From Blastopirellula sediminis (lineage in GTDB: Bacteria > Planctomycetota > Planctomycetia > Pirellulales > Pirellulaceae): a DNA stretch of 64,000 bases. The notes under the pieces were generated by a model that saw nothing but the letters and a program-made list of their open reading frames with translations, had not been told where the DNA came from and did not search any database. The position numbers and the translations under genes were made by a program. Location: NCBI RefSeq assembly GCF_020966755.1, contig NZ_JAJKFT010000010.1, forward strand, positions 1,514,720-1,578,719, written 5' to 3'. This document shows, piece after piece, positions 26,902-36,085 of the stretch (its first letter is position 1; the number at the start of each line of letters is the position of its first letter).

Positions 26902-27432
26902 CTATTCCTCCCGCTCACTCCCCGGCGTCCCCGTAAATAGTCGCGGGCGAATGACGACGTCGATCGCTTCCGACTTCACTTCGCCCAGCCATACCATGGC
27001 GTCTCGATCCAAGGCGATTGCTTTCAATTGTGGGAGTCTGAGGTGCGAGTTGGGACAGAAATAGTTCTCGTCGACGTTCATCTCAAACCACGCCTTGTAG
27101 TAGCCGACATGCAGGTCGACGCTCCACCGCGAGTAATCGTCGGTATCACGCCCGAAATTGGGCATCGGCGCCGAACTGGGCCGCACATGATAGAGGAAGC
27201 ATTTGCTCTCCTGAGGTTCGAGACTAAATCCCGGCCAGTCGCTGGAGACGAGCAAATTCGTTCCCCACTCGCATCGCTCCCGAGTCGATTTGTTTTCAAA
27301 TTGAATGGAGGTAATCTCTGGGCGAGGAAGGAGCAGTTTCACTTTCGATTCATTGCGAATGACCAATGCGAACGTCAAGCAATCGGGCATCTGCTCGAGC
27401 AGCTTCCATTCGAGACCGAGCTGGTAGTTCAA
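26902..27432 (-). CDS. Hypothetical protein (parent copy of the 24536 remnant)
   Basis: A 176-aa soluble protein with no signal peptide or membrane segment. It begins six bases after the stop codon of the YjbQ gene, so the two form an operon. The sequence is rich in beta-type stretches and aromatic residues (LHVGYYKAWFEM, NSHLRLPQL, AMVWLGEVK). I recognise no family or active-site motif. The C-terminal 84 residues are nearly duplicated at 24536-24790. Function unknown. Confidence 0.75.
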   Translation of the reverse strand: MNYQLGLEWKLLEQMPDCLTFALVIRNESKVKLLLPRPEITSIQFENKSTRERCEWGTNLLVSSDWPGFSLEPQESKCFLYHVRPSSAPMPNFGRDTDDYSRWSVDLHVGYYKAWFEMNVDENYFCPNSHLRLPQLKAIALDRDAMVWLGEVKSEAIDVVIRPRLFTGTPGSEREE

Positions 27433-27438
27433 GTTGTC

Positions 27439-27873
<435 letters not shown>

Positions 27874-28247
27874 AAGAGCGTGCTCCTGGTCTCTGGTGAG
27901 GGAAAAGCGTGGATCGGGGGAAGGTTCGCGGTGGCAAACCGGGCGATTTCGCTGTGACTAAAGATTTTACAGGTGATCGGAACTGGTCGGGGGCAACCAC
28001 TCCTATTCCAGGGGAATGGAGTGCGACGGCAAAGCTTGGGGTTGCTCTAACTTATTATCTTCAAGGGAGTTATGGGGATTCGTCTGGCGGTCTTTCGTTT
28101 TTTGCTGGAATGCCTGTCCTGATGGCGGCCGGTTTTTCGCTCGTGGGGATAGGACAACGTTGGCGGCGACAAATGGCCGCTGTGGCAGGGCGATTGTCCG
28201 AGGCAGAGCACACACCAAACACGGGCTTAGTTGGAAGGTAGACGACG
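27874..28247. other. Intergenic region with decayed copy of the sORF at 24978
   Basis: About 374 bases between yjbQ (minus) and secreted copy B (plus). The right part aligns with 25035-25163 upstream of copy A: TTCTCGCTAG-GGGGATTAGGACGACG versus TTTTCGCTCGTGGGGATAGG and onward, and CACACACCA before the start. A frame at 28110-28241 carries the corresponding peptide FSLVGIGQRW but has no ribosome site. Part of a larger duplication. Confidence 0.5.
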
Positions 28248-29930
28248 ATGCGACGAAACATTCTCTCGATGGGCGTAGGTTTTCTTCTGTGCGGTTGTTT
28301 GTCGGCTCCGGTGGCGTTTGCCGGCCCTCCAGGCGGTCTGTTTGGCGGGGGATCGTCTGGCTTTGGCGGGTTCGGAGGTTTCGGCGGACATCATCACGGC
28401 GAAGGGGGTTCAGATATCGCCGCCGGGGTGCTGAACATCGTCGGCTCGGCGATCAACGCCGCCTCTCAGTCGGGGCATGGCGGCCATCATCCAGGCCATG
28501 GTCATCATCCAGGGCACGGACATAATCCTTGGCCTCAACACAATCATGGTCATCATCACCACACGGTTCCGGTTTACCCATCGACTTCGTCGCCGATTTA
28601 CGTCGAAAGCCGCCCGCAACCGCAGCCGGCGCCGCTTCCGGATGTGAAGCCGAAGAAGAACGAAGCGCCGATCGTCGCGGTGAAGCCGAAACCGAATACC
28701 GTTTTCGCTTCCGCTCGTTTTCTTTCGCTAACCAGCGCCGATCTGAAGCGGGCTGATGAAAAGTTGACCGAGGAACAAGAAGAGAATCTCGACGACGTCG
28801 AGGACCTGCTGAAAGACGAACTGCCGCCGGACGAAAACGATCTGTTAGACAAGATGAAAGCGGCCGGCATCAAAGACACGAACAAGCAACTGGAGATTCT
28901 GGAACTAACGAAAAATGGGGAAGCGGGCAAAGCTCAAGTGGCCTGGATCCAAGCCGGCGGCAGCCCGGAGGACGCCCGAAAACTTGGCAAACAGATCGAA
29001 TTGCAGAACAACCTGAACGAGCTTCGCGAACGCAATGTCGACGGGCGCCTGACCAAGCGAGACGTTAAGCGATTCGCCGACGACGTTCGCGACGTGATGG
29101 GGCAAGGCAACGATCGGGACGAAGTGCTGGATCGACTCGCCGGCGTTTCGGACACGATTGAAATCCAGGAATTGATCCGCGACGCTCGACCGAACGCCGG
29201 CAACAGCGGACTGGGCGGCGGCATGGTGACCGTCGTGCAAAACCCGAACCTGATGCCGGGCCAGGTGGTGAACCTGGGGAATGGAACGCTGATGGTCGGT
29301 ACCGATCAAGGGGAACTGGAAATTGGTCAAGCGATGCTGGCCGAAGCGCTCGGCATGAAGGTCGCCCAGACCGAACCTACTCCGGAATCGGACGCCAAGA
29401 TTCCGACCAGCGGCGTCGTGCTGCGGAATGACGAAACCTCGCCGGGCGTCGTGTCGTACGTCATCAACAAGAAGTTCGACTACGAGATGCAGCCGGGGCA
29501 TCTCCAGGCGTTGGGAAGCGGCACGTGGACCGTCACCTTCGATCGTGGCGGTTCGTTCGGCGAAGGGAAGTACACCTTGAATAAGGGAACCTACGAGTTC
29601 CAACCGAGTGAAAACGGCTGGAACCTTTTCGCGAAGAAGTTCGAGGTCGTGATCGACAACGCTGGCAACCCGGGTGAGTTCCACTATGTCGTCAACAACG
29701 TCGCGAAAACGGTGGCGCCGAATTCGACGCAAACGCACACCAGCGACTACCCGATCGAAGTTCGCTTTGATCGCGGCGACGGCGCCGGAGCGAAACGCAA
29801 GGTGCTGAGCGACGGACGCTACGAAATCGCCGTGAGCCCGAATGACAACCTGTGGGACCTCTATTCGGCCGACGCGGCACAGATCGTCTCGACCAGCGAC
29901 ATGCAAACGATCAGCCTCTTCGGCAACTAA
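28248..29930 (+). CDS. Secreted protein of unknown function, copy B
   Basis: A 560-aa paralogue of the protein at 25164. Signal peptide to about residue 25 (VAFA-GPPGG); the preceding LCGC could also act as a weak lipobox. Low-complexity region is Gly/His-rich (repeated GHHPGHG between about residues 80 and 110), then helical charged region and the conserved C-terminal half with two tandem 76-residue units. Shared blocks with copy A include GNGTxMVGTDxGELEIGQA, SDAKIPTSGVVLRN and ENGWNL. His-rich region suggests metal affinity (inference). Followed by a terminator at 29955. No enzyme family recognised. Confidence 0.85.
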   Translation: MRRNILSMGVGFLLCGCLSAPVAFAGPPGGLFGGGSSGFGGFGGFGGHHHGEGGSDIAAGVLNIVGSAINAASQSGHGGHHPGHGHHPGHGHNPWPQHNHGHHHHTVPVYPSTSSPIYVESRPQPQPAPLPDVKPKKNEAPIVAVKPKPNTVFASARFLSLTSADLKRADEKLTEEQEENLDDVEDLLKDELPPDENDLLDKMKAAGIKDTNKQLEILELTKNGEAGKAQVAWIQAGGSPEDARKLGKQIELQNNLNELRERNVDGRLTKRDVKRFADDVRDVMGQGNDRDEVLDRLAGVSDTIEIQELIRDARPNAGNSGLGGGMVTVVQNPNLMPGQVVNLGNGTLMVGTDQGELEIGQAMLAEALGMKVAQTEPTPESDAKIPTSGVVLRNDETSPGVVSYVINKKFDYEMQPGHLQALGSGTWTVTFDRGGSFGEGKYTLNKGTYEFQPSENGWNLFAKKFEVVIDNAGNPGEFHYVVNNVAKTVAPNSTQTHTSDYPIEVRFDRGDGAGAKRKVLSDGRYEIAVSPNDNLWDLYSADAAQIVSTSDMQTISLFGN

Positions 29931-29954
29931 TCGCGAGGGCTGGAAAACGCGAAA

Positions 29955-29992
29955 GCCAGGCGACGAGTTTATCTCGCCGTCTGGCCTTTTTT
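29955..29992 (+). terminator. Terminator after secreted protein copy B
   Basis: Stem GCCAGGCGACGAG/CTCGCCGTCTGGC (29955-29967 and 29973-29985; two imperfect pairs), five-base loop, followed by CTTTTTT. Located 24 bases after the stop codon. Confidence 0.75.
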
Positions 29993-30308
29993 CGTTCGAA
30001 CCGCATTGTCTGCGGAGCCTTGATGGCTCGATCGCGTATTGCGCGAAAAGCGCAGGCCGCGAGATACGTGGATGCTAGGTTAAAGATGTCCCCATTGGGC
30101 GGATGTTGCGAGAATGCTGCCTCTGGAGAAGGGTTTGAACGCCCTTGAGCAGTCATTGCGGCCGAATCGCAATAACTGGCACAAAAAAAATAAAATCTAT
30201 TGCGATTAGGTGGTAGATCGATAAAGTAGAGATGCCGCCCCCTATTCCTGTCTTTGCGGGGGTATAGGCGATCTCTTGTCTTCATCTATTTATGGCTGGG
30301 TGCTGGGT
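29993..30308. other. Intergenic region upstream of DUF1559 protein
   Basis: About 316 bases. It includes an A-rich stretch near 30180-30200 that may hold promoter elements and a C-run/G-run pair (CCCCC near 30240, GGGGG near 30259) just before the DUF1559 gene. No gene or recognised RNA seen. Confidence 0.45.
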
Positions 30309-31214
30309 ATGTCTCGTTCGAATCGTCGACTGCGCGTAGGGTTTACGCTGGTCGAACTCTTGGTAGTAATCGCAATCATCGGCGTCTTGATCGCTTTGTT
30401 GTTGCCCGCCGTTCAACAGGCCCGCGAAGCGGCCCGTCGGACGCAATGCTTGAACAATCTGAAGCAGGTCGGTCTGTCGCTGCACAACTTCCATGACACC
30501 TATCGCGAGTTCCCGCCGAGTCGTATTGAGTATGGTTATCTCGGCTGGGCGGCGTTCCTGCTTCCGTTCATGGAGCAGAACGCGCTTTACGATTCGCTCG
30601 ATATGAAGGCGACCTACGCCAGTCAAACGGCGGCCGCGCAGCAAGCGGCGATTCCCGGCTACGTTTGCCCGAGTCGACATGGCGTCGGCGATATGGCGAC
30701 CACATTGGAAGCGATCAACGGCAGCGTCTCGACCGACGCTGGCCCGGTCTGGGACTATGCGTCTTGTGACGGCGATTCGGGGGACGATGCCAAGTTGCGC
30801 CGCGTCACTTCGACCGGCATGTTGATCATCGCCGAAGGTAACCACACGAAGTACAAGTCGCTCACCAAGATGGCCTCGGTGACCGACGGTTTGTCGAACA
30901 CGATTGCGATCGGCGAAAAGCATATTCGCCAGGTGAACTTGCTGAGCGAAACGACCGGCGGCGACGGCCCGGTTCTGAGCGGTTGGGCCTATACTTCGAT
31001 GCGTGCGGCCGGGCCCGGTTATCCGCTGGCCAAAGGGACGACCGATACGGTCTCCGGCGTCGAGAAGTTGGTCTTCGGCAGCTTCCACCCCGGCGTGGTG
31101 AACTTCGTTTTGGGAGACGCCAGCGTGCGGTCGATTGGAACGACGATCGACACGACCAACCTTGGTTATCTCGCCAATCGCCAAGATGGCAATGTGATCA
31201 GCGTCGATTACTAA
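30309..31214 (+). CDS. DUF1559 pseudopilin-like protein
   Basis: A 301-aa planctomycete-type DUF1559 protein. Residues 10-35 form a type IV pilin-like leader: G-F-T-L-V-E-L with the processing glycine, then a hydrophobic helix ([17 protein letters not shown]) and the QQAREAARR stretch. The conserved C-terminal HPGVVNFVLGDASV is the H-x9-DG block of the family (here G-D). Start ATG 30309 is used because the upstream frame begins with TTG. These proteins are prepilin-peptidase substrates and probably form extracytoplasmic fibres, a planctomycete speciality with dozens of paralogues per genome. A small lipoprotein gene follows after 47 bases, a recurring pairing. Confidence 0.93.
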   Translation: MSRSNRRLRVGFTLVELLVVIAIIGVLIALLLPAVQQAREAARRTQCLNNLKQVGLSLHNFHDTYREFPPSRIEYGYLGWAAFLLPFMEQNALYDSLDMKATYASQTAAAQQAAIPGYVCPSRHGVGDMATTLEAINGSVSTDAGPVWDYASCDGDSGDDAKLRRVTSTGMLIIAEGNHTKYKSLTKMASVTDGLSNTIAIGEKHIRQVNLLSETTGGDGPVLSGWAYTSMRAAGPGYPLAKGTTDTVSGVEKLVFGSFHPGVVNFVLGDASVRSIGTTIDTTNLGYLANRQDGNVISVDY

Positions 31215-31261
31215 TCGATTCAAGGTCAAGGGCGATCGAGCTGGGGAGTGTAGCGCCTATC

Positions 31262-31684
31262 ATGAAACGAGTTATGAGTATGGTCCGTTGCGTGACGCTG
31301 TTATCGGCATGCGTCTTTGCGATCGGATGTGCGGCGGAGTCGCGAACGCAACCGGTCAACGGCAAAGTGCAATTGTCAGACGGCACGCCGGTGCAGCGGG
31401 GCGTGATCGAGTTTCGCACGGTCGGCGAAGATGGCGCCATGATCAACGCCCATGGCAGGATCGAATCGGACGGCTCGTTTCAGCTGACGACCTTTGAAGA
31501 GAACGATGGCGCCGTAGTGGGGGAACATCAAGTAATCGTCTTGAACCCAGCTTCGACCGACGGTGGCCCGGTGATGCATGCTCCCTACGCCGATCAGTAT
31601 CGCACCTACGAGACGTCTGATCTGAAGTTTACGATTGAGCCGGGACCGAATGATATCGTGGTCGAGCTGAAGCGAAAGAAGTAA
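31262..31684 (+). CDS. Small lipoprotein with carboxypeptidase-regulatory-like domain
   Basis: A 140-aa protein with an N-terminal hydrophobic segment ending in A-I-G-C (lipobox, lipidation cysteine near residue 23) followed by a single beta-sandwich-like domain: VNGKVQLSDGTPVQRGVIEF, then GRIESDGSFQLTTF and VGEHQVIVL. This matches the transthyretin/carboxypeptidase regulatory-like domain proteins that follow DUF1559 genes in planctomycetes. Location: outer or inner membrane, periplasmic face. Probably co-transcribed with the DUF1559 gene upstream. A symmetric terminator follows at 31698. Function unknown. Confidence 0.85.
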   Translation: MKRVMSMVRCVTLLSACVFAIGCAAESRTQPVNGKVQLSDGTPVQRGVIEFRTVGEDGAMINAHGRIESDGSFQLTTFEENDGAVVGEHQVIVLNPASTDGGPVMHAPYADQYRTYETSDLKFTIEPGPNDIVVELKRKK

Positions 31685-31697
31685 CGACCAGCGAAAC

Positions 31698-31732
31698 AAA
31701 AAAGGGACCGCATCTTGGGCGGTCCCTTTTTT
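31698..31732. terminator. Bidirectional terminator between convergent genes
   Basis: AAAAAA then stem GGGACCGC (31704-31711), seven-base loop, stem GCGGTCCC (31719-31726), then TTTTTT. The A run and T run on either side make it a terminator for both the lipoprotein gene (plus) and the aldehyde dehydrogenase gene ending at 31752 (minus). Confidence 0.92.
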
Positions 31733-31751
31733 CATTTCTTGCGTGCGGAAC

Positions 31752-33338
31752 TTACGAAGCGACGTCGCCGGTCGTCCAGGTTCCGTCGATCAATCGCCAG
31801 GTTTTGCCGGTCGGGTTCTTATCTTGCAGTTCGAGCGGCAAGCGAGCGGCGCGGACGTTGTCGTAGCACTGCAGCATGCCGAAGCGAACGAGCGCCGCCG
31901 GAATGCCAACCGCGGTGAACGCCGGATGGCCGGTCGCAGGGAAGGGGCCGCCGTGATTCATCGCCGGGCTGACGGCGACGCCGGTCGGCATCTTGTCGTT
32001 GAGGAGCCGTCCCACTTTGACGCGGAGATGCGGTTCAAGTTCAGCGTAGGCGGCGTCGTCTGAACCTTGCGTGTCGCTGTAAACGCAACCGGTCAGGTTT
32101 CCTTCCAGCGAGTCGATCACCGCGACCGATTCCCCCAGGTCCTTGGCGACGACGATCAGCGAGCCGTTACCGAACGCTTCGGTTTGGAACAGTTCGGGAT
32201 CGGTCAGAAACTTCGCGGCGCTCACTTTAAGGAGCGTGTTGGCGTGGCTGTAACCGGTTCCGGCGCCGGCCGCTCCGCCAGCGAGTTCCTCAGCGCCAGC
32301 TTCCTTGAGCGTTTGCAGCGCGACGGTCAGCCCGGTTTCGACGTTCTTCGACAACAGCGTGCCGACCGGAGCGGCGGAGAACTTGGCGGCGGTCTCCGTG
32401 ACGAACTTCTGGCTCTCGGCGTTATCGATCACCACGACCAAACCGGGGTTCGTGCAGAACTGACCGGCGCCCATCAGGCAGCTGCCGCTGAACTCGTCGA
32501 CCAACTTGTCGCCACGTTCCTGTAGGGCGCCAGGCAGGATCACGACTGGATTGACGCTCGACAGTTCCAGATAGATCGGCTTGCCATGCTTGTCGGCCGC
32601 TTCTTTCAGCACGAGACCAGCGCGACGACTGCCGGTGTACGCAGTAGCGCCGATGCGGGGATCAGAGACCAGTTTGACGCCGTCGTCGTAGCTGCAGTGA
32701 TAGAAGAGCTGTACCGTGGCCGGCGGCAGATCGGTTTCCTGAATCGCTTGGAAGGCGAGCTTCGCCATCAACTGCGTCGTGCCGGGGCAGGAAGGATTCG
32801 CTTTGGCGATCACCGGATTGCCGGCAGCAATCGCAGCGGCGAAGTCGCCGCCAGAAGCGCTGCCGAAGGCGAACGGGAAGTTGTTCGGTCCGAAGACGCA
32901 GGCCGGTCCGAGCGGCGCGAAGTAAGCGCGGATGTTGGTCTTGGTGTCGATCGTCGCTTGTTTCCACGATCGTTCCGTCGCCGCGGCGGCAGCAGCCCGC
33001 AGTTGGTTGTACGTGCGCGGCAGCTCGACATCCTTCAGACGCGGACTGATCGGCAGTCCGCTTTCAGCGTTTGCAATCTCGCAAAGGGCGTCGCCATTGG
33101 CTTCAATCAGTTCGGCGAAGCGAACGAGAAACGCGGCGATCTTTTCCGGCGGAAGTTGCGAGAGAGTGGTGAACGCTTCGGCGGCGGCCGAAAGAGCGGC
33201 GTCGACGTCGCTCCAGTTGCTGATCGGATAGCGCGCCGGCAGCGGCTGTTTGGTCGCGGGATTGTCGGCTTGGAACGTGTCGGAAGCGTCGGCCGCTTTC
33301 CATTGGCCGGCGATCAGGACCGGTTGAATATCAGACAT
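31752..33338 (-). CDS. 2,5-dioxopentanoate (alpha-ketoglutaric semialdehyde) dehydrogenase
   Basis: A 528-aa aldehyde dehydrogenase of the alpha-ketoglutaric semialdehyde group (NAD(P)+-dependent, 2,5-dioxopentanoate to 2-oxoglutarate). Catalytic residues are present: nucleophile C295 in GQFCTNPG, general base E258 in YLELS, N153 in the GPNNFPFAF block, and K179 of the cofactor site. The FGPNNFPFAFGSASGG and AKANPSCPG blocks resemble KGSADH rather than betaine- or succinic-semialdehyde enzymes. It lies about 170 bases downstream of a 2-keto-3-deoxy-sugar-acid dehydratase/FAH-family gene on the same strand. Together they fit the last two steps of oxidative pentose or sugar-acid breakdown (Weimberg-type). 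Cytoplasmic. The bidirectional terminator at 31698 ends the transcript. Confidence 0.88.
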   Translation of the reverse strand: MSDIQPVLIAGQWKAADASDTFQADNPATKQPLPARYPISNWSDVDAALSAAAEAFTTLSQLPPEKIAAFLVRFAELIEANGDALCEIANAESGLPISPRLKDVELPRTYNQLRAAAAAATERSWKQATIDTKTNIRAYFAPLGPACVFGPNNFPFAFGSASGGDFAAAIAAGNPVIAKANPSCPGTTQLMAKLAFQAIQETDLPPATVQLFYHCSYDDGVKLVSDPRIGATAYTGSRRAGLVLKEAADKHGKPIYLELSSVNPVVILPGALQERGDKLVDEFSGSCLMGAGQFCTNPGLVVVIDNAESQKFVTETAAKFSAAPVGTLLSKNVETGLTVALQTLKEAGAEELAGGAAGAGTGYSHANTLLKVSAAKFLTDPELFQTEAFGNGSLIVVAKDLGESVAVIDSLEGNLTGCVYSDTQGSDDAAYAELEPHLRVKVGRLLNDKMPTGVAVSPAMNHGGPFPATGHPAFTAVGIPAALVRFGMLQCYDNVRAARLPLELQDKNPTGKTWRLIDGTWTTGDVAS

Positions 33339-33509
33339 GAGTTAAGGCTCTGCGTGTTAATACGGACAATAGTCCCTGGGGCGCGCCGCTCGCGAAAGCT
33401 TTCAGCTTAACGCGCTCGTGCAAACGCGACTGCGGCGCCCAGGCCAATCGTCGATGAATTCGCCGAAAGTAAATATCAACGAAAAATCGACGTTCTGCGG
33501 TTTGCGTCG

Positions 33510-34364
33510 TTATCCCTGGACGATCGGATTACGGAGCGTTCCGATCCCGGCGATCGTTATCTCGACTACGTCGCCGGCGAGCAACGTGAAGTCGCTGTCC
33601 GGAATGACGCCGGTGCCGGTCAGCAGGATGGCGCCGTTCGGAAAGCTGTTATCACGACCAAGGTAGCCGATCAAGTCGGCGAAGGTGCGGGCCATCTCGC
33701 CGATGTCGGTCGAACCGGTGAACGCCGCTTCGCCGCTGCGACGAACCGTGAGGTCAATCTTGATGTCGGAGAGCTGGGCGAACTCGGCGTCGAAGTCGTC
33801 TCGCAGCGCGATGCACGGTCCCAGTCCGCAGCACTGATCGTAGACCTTCGCCTGCGGCAGATAGAGCGGATTCTCTCCTTCGATGTCGCGGCTGCTCATG
33901 TCGTTACCAGCGACATAGCCGACCAACTGCAGCTTCGAGTTGAGGACCAGCCCAAGCTCCGGTTCGGGGACGTTCCACTTCGAGTCTGTGCGGATCCGCA
34001 GCGGTTGTTCGGGACCGCTAACGCGATGGGGGGTCGCCTTCATGAACAGTTCCGGCCGGGGGGAGACGTAAACCCGGTCGTAACAGTCGGCGGCCGCTTC
34101 GGACTCTTCCATCCTGGCCGCTTTGCTGCGGGTATAGGTAACGCCGGCCGCCCAGACTTCGTGCTGTTCGATCGGGGGCAGCAGCGTCGCCTGAGAGAAC
34201 GGGATCGGCTCGCAATTGGGCGAAACATGATTGCGGGCGGCCTCGGCTGGGTTGGCCAATTCGAGCAAGGGAAAAAGCGACAACGTCAGGGGGCGAATAA
34301 CGTCGCCATCCCACCAACCGGTCTGGGGCGATTGGGCCGCGTCGAGATATTTGACGATTTTCAT
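33510..34364 (-). CDS. Fumarylacetoacetate hydrolase-family protein, probable 2-keto-3-deoxy-sugar-acid dehydratase
   Basis: A 284-aa FAH-superfamily enzyme. Metal ligands are visible as E134-x-E136 in PEPELGLVL and D155 in GNDMSSRD, with K173 in QAKVYDQ and the C-terminal LTGTGVIP block. Its size and the ENPLYLPQAK stretch match the 2-keto-3-deoxy-D-arabinonate (or L-fuconate/L-arabinonate) dehydratase subgroup, which makes 2,5-dioxopentanoate from 2-keto-3-deoxy-pentonates. The next gene downstream, a 2,5-dioxopentanoate dehydrogenase, would use that product. Upstream sugar-acid enzymes are not in the window. Exact sugar uncertain; fumarylacetoacetase-type hydrolase cannot be excluded. Confidence 0.8.
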   Translation of the reverse strand: MKIVKYLDAAQSPQTGWWDGDVIRPLTLSLFPLLELANPAEAARNHVSPNCEPIPFSQATLLPPIEQHEVWAAGVTYTRSKAARMEESEAAADCYDRVYVSPRPELFMKATPHRVSGPEQPLRIRTDSKWNVPEPELGLVLNSKLQLVGYVAGNDMSSRDIEGENPLYLPQAKVYDQCCGLGPCIALRDDFDAEFAQLSDIKIDLTVRRSGEAAFTGSTDIGEMARTFADLIGYLGRDNSFPNGAILLTGTGVIPDSDFTLLAGDVVEITIAGIGTLRNPIVQG

Positions 34365-34968
34365 AAATGAGTGAAATCACGCTGTGGGGGAGTGAACATG
34401 GGGGGAAGTCCACATCTTACCGCAGGACGATCGCTGCAAAAACCTTCTGCACCGCCTTGCGAGCGATTTGTGCAAACACCCCTTTCTCGGCTCCAGCGTC
34501 GCCCAAAGAACCCGCATGGCTGCCCCGATACGTTAAGAGCGAGCGTCGTTAACTCCAAAGCGTTGCGCAAGTTAAGCGGTGCGGTCACAAAATGGCCACC
34601 TCCTGATTGGCCCTGGGCATACGTTTTGCTGCGAAGCAAGGAGGACCGCCTGCGGTCTCTTCATTGCAATACATGGTGTGGCAACCAATCGTGGCTGACG
34701 TGCGCACCGTTGCCGTCCGGTAGTTCGGTTGTCGGGAGAGGGCGCTGGATTGCCGGCACGGCGCGGTGCGACGCCGCCCGTTTTTGATTTTGGTCTCGAA
34801 TATCCCTCCTATCGCCTGCTGGGACTTGGTCTTCTCCGAACCAGTTCCCCAGCATACGATAGGGCAGAGAAAGCGTGCGGTTTTCTCGGCCGTCGCTTGC
34901 CCTCGACTTTCTACTATCGCCTTGTTGCCGACGTTTAGGCGAACATCAAATTCGTCGGCCCCTTGCTC
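34365..34968. other. Intergenic region without recognised feature
   Basis: About 604 bases between the dehydratase start (minus) and the nucleotidyltransferase-HD gene (plus). Several short open frames run through on both strands but none has a ribosome site or recognisable sequence. It should contain both promoters. No RNA gene recognised. Confidence 0.45.
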
Positions 34969-36078
34969 ATGGATTCTTCCAAGCTCCGGCGTCAAATCGC
35001 CAGTCAAGCTGCGCGCTTGATGTATGAACGTCAAGAATCGGAATATTATCGGGCCAAGATGAAAGCGGCCCGGCGTCTTTGCCGCGGCTGGGTTAAACCG
35101 GCCGACTTGCCCAGCAACTCCGAAATCCGGGACGAGGTTCAATCGCTCGCGCGGATGTTCGAAGGGGACGCGCGGCTCGACAACCTCCGCGAAATGCGTT
35201 TCGCCGCTCTCCATGCGATGAAGCTGCTCGCCAACTTTCGTCCGCGTCTGATCGGCAGCGTGCTGACCGGGCATGTCCGTCGCGGATCGGATATCGATAT
35301 CCACGTCTTCTCCGACAGCGTCGAACCGATCGCGGCGACGCTCGAACGCGAGGGGATGTTTTTCGACATCGAGCGCAAGGAAGTTCGCAAAGCGGGCGAA
35401 AACCAGGTTTACATTCACGTCCATATCCAGGACGTCTATCCGATCGAACTGACCGTTTATCCCAGCGACAAAGCCCACTTCGTCTTCAAAAGCTCGATCA
35501 CCGGCAAGGCGATCGAGCGGATGAGCATTCGCGAACTTGAGCAGTTCCTGGAAAAGGAATATCCCAACGTCGACGCCGACGAAGAATTGGCCGCCGCCGA
35601 GAATCGCGTTGATCGATTTCTGCAGTACGAGATGCTTCTCTTGCCGCTGGAGTTCGTGAAGCAGAATCCGCATTATCATCCGGAAGGGGATGCGCTTTAT
35701 CACAGCTTGCAGGTCTTTGAGCTCGCTCGGCGTGAGTCTCCGTATGACGAAGAGTTTCTGCTCGCCGCGCTCTTACATGACGTGGGGAAGGGGATCGATC
35801 CGCGTGATCATGTCGCGGCGGGACTGGATGCGCTGGGTGATACCATCACCGAGCGCACGCGTTGGCTGATCGAACATCACATGGCAGCGCATGCGCTGCT
35901 CGACGGTTCGCTCGGCGCTCGTGCGAAAAAGCGACTCCAGCAGTCCGAAGACTTCGACGGCTTGATGCTCTTGGGCAAGTGCGACGAAGGGGGGCGCCAA
36001 GTCGGCATGCAGGTGATGGAAGTGAGCGAAGCGATCGACTACCTGCGCGATCTGGCTCGCGAATGCGGCGACTGGTAG
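34969..36078 (+). CDS. Nucleotidyltransferase and HD-domain fusion protein
   Basis: A 369-aa cytoplasmic protein. The N-terminal half holds a polymerase-beta-like nucleotidyltransferase fold: G96-S-x10-R-G-S-D108-I-D110, with a further acidic residue E160 in YPIELTVY. The C-terminal half has an HD phosphohydrolase core: H245 in LYHSLQV, H270-D271 in LLHDVGKG, then IEHHMAAH and a late aspartate in GKCDEGG. Architecture recalls CCA-adding or poly(A) polymerase with HD domain, or an adenylyl-transferase/phosphodiesterase switch, but the tRNA-binding pieces are not recognised. ATG 34969 is preferred over a TTG at 34963. It converges on spoVG with seven bases between stops. Substrate unknown. Confidence 0.78.
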   Translation: MDSSKLRRQIASQAARLMYERQESEYYRAKMKAARRLCRGWVKPADLPSNSEIRDEVQSLARMFEGDARLDNLREMRFAALHAMKLLANFRPRLIGSVLTGHVRRGSDIDIHVFSDSVEPIAATLEREGMFFDIERKEVRKAGENQVYIHVHIQDVYPIELTVYPSDKAHFVFKSSITGKAIERMSIRELEQFLEKEYPNVDADEELAAAENRVDRFLQYEMLLLPLEFVKQNPHYHPEGDALYHSLQVFELARRESPYDEEFLLAALLHDVGKGIDPRDHVAAGLDALGDTITERTRWLIEHHMAAHALLDGSLGARAKKRLQQSEDFDGLMLLGKCDEGGRQVGMQVMEVSEAIDYLRDLARECGDW

Positions 36079-36085
36079 GTCGTCG

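Noticed and set aside
28110-28241. Small frame upstream of secreted copy B
   Set aside because: It matches part of the 44-aa frame at 24978 but has no ribosome site and no N-terminal hydrophobic part, so it is treated as decayed.
34365-34968. Several short frames in the 604-base gap
   Set aside because: None has a ribosome site or recognisable sequence; not reported as genes.
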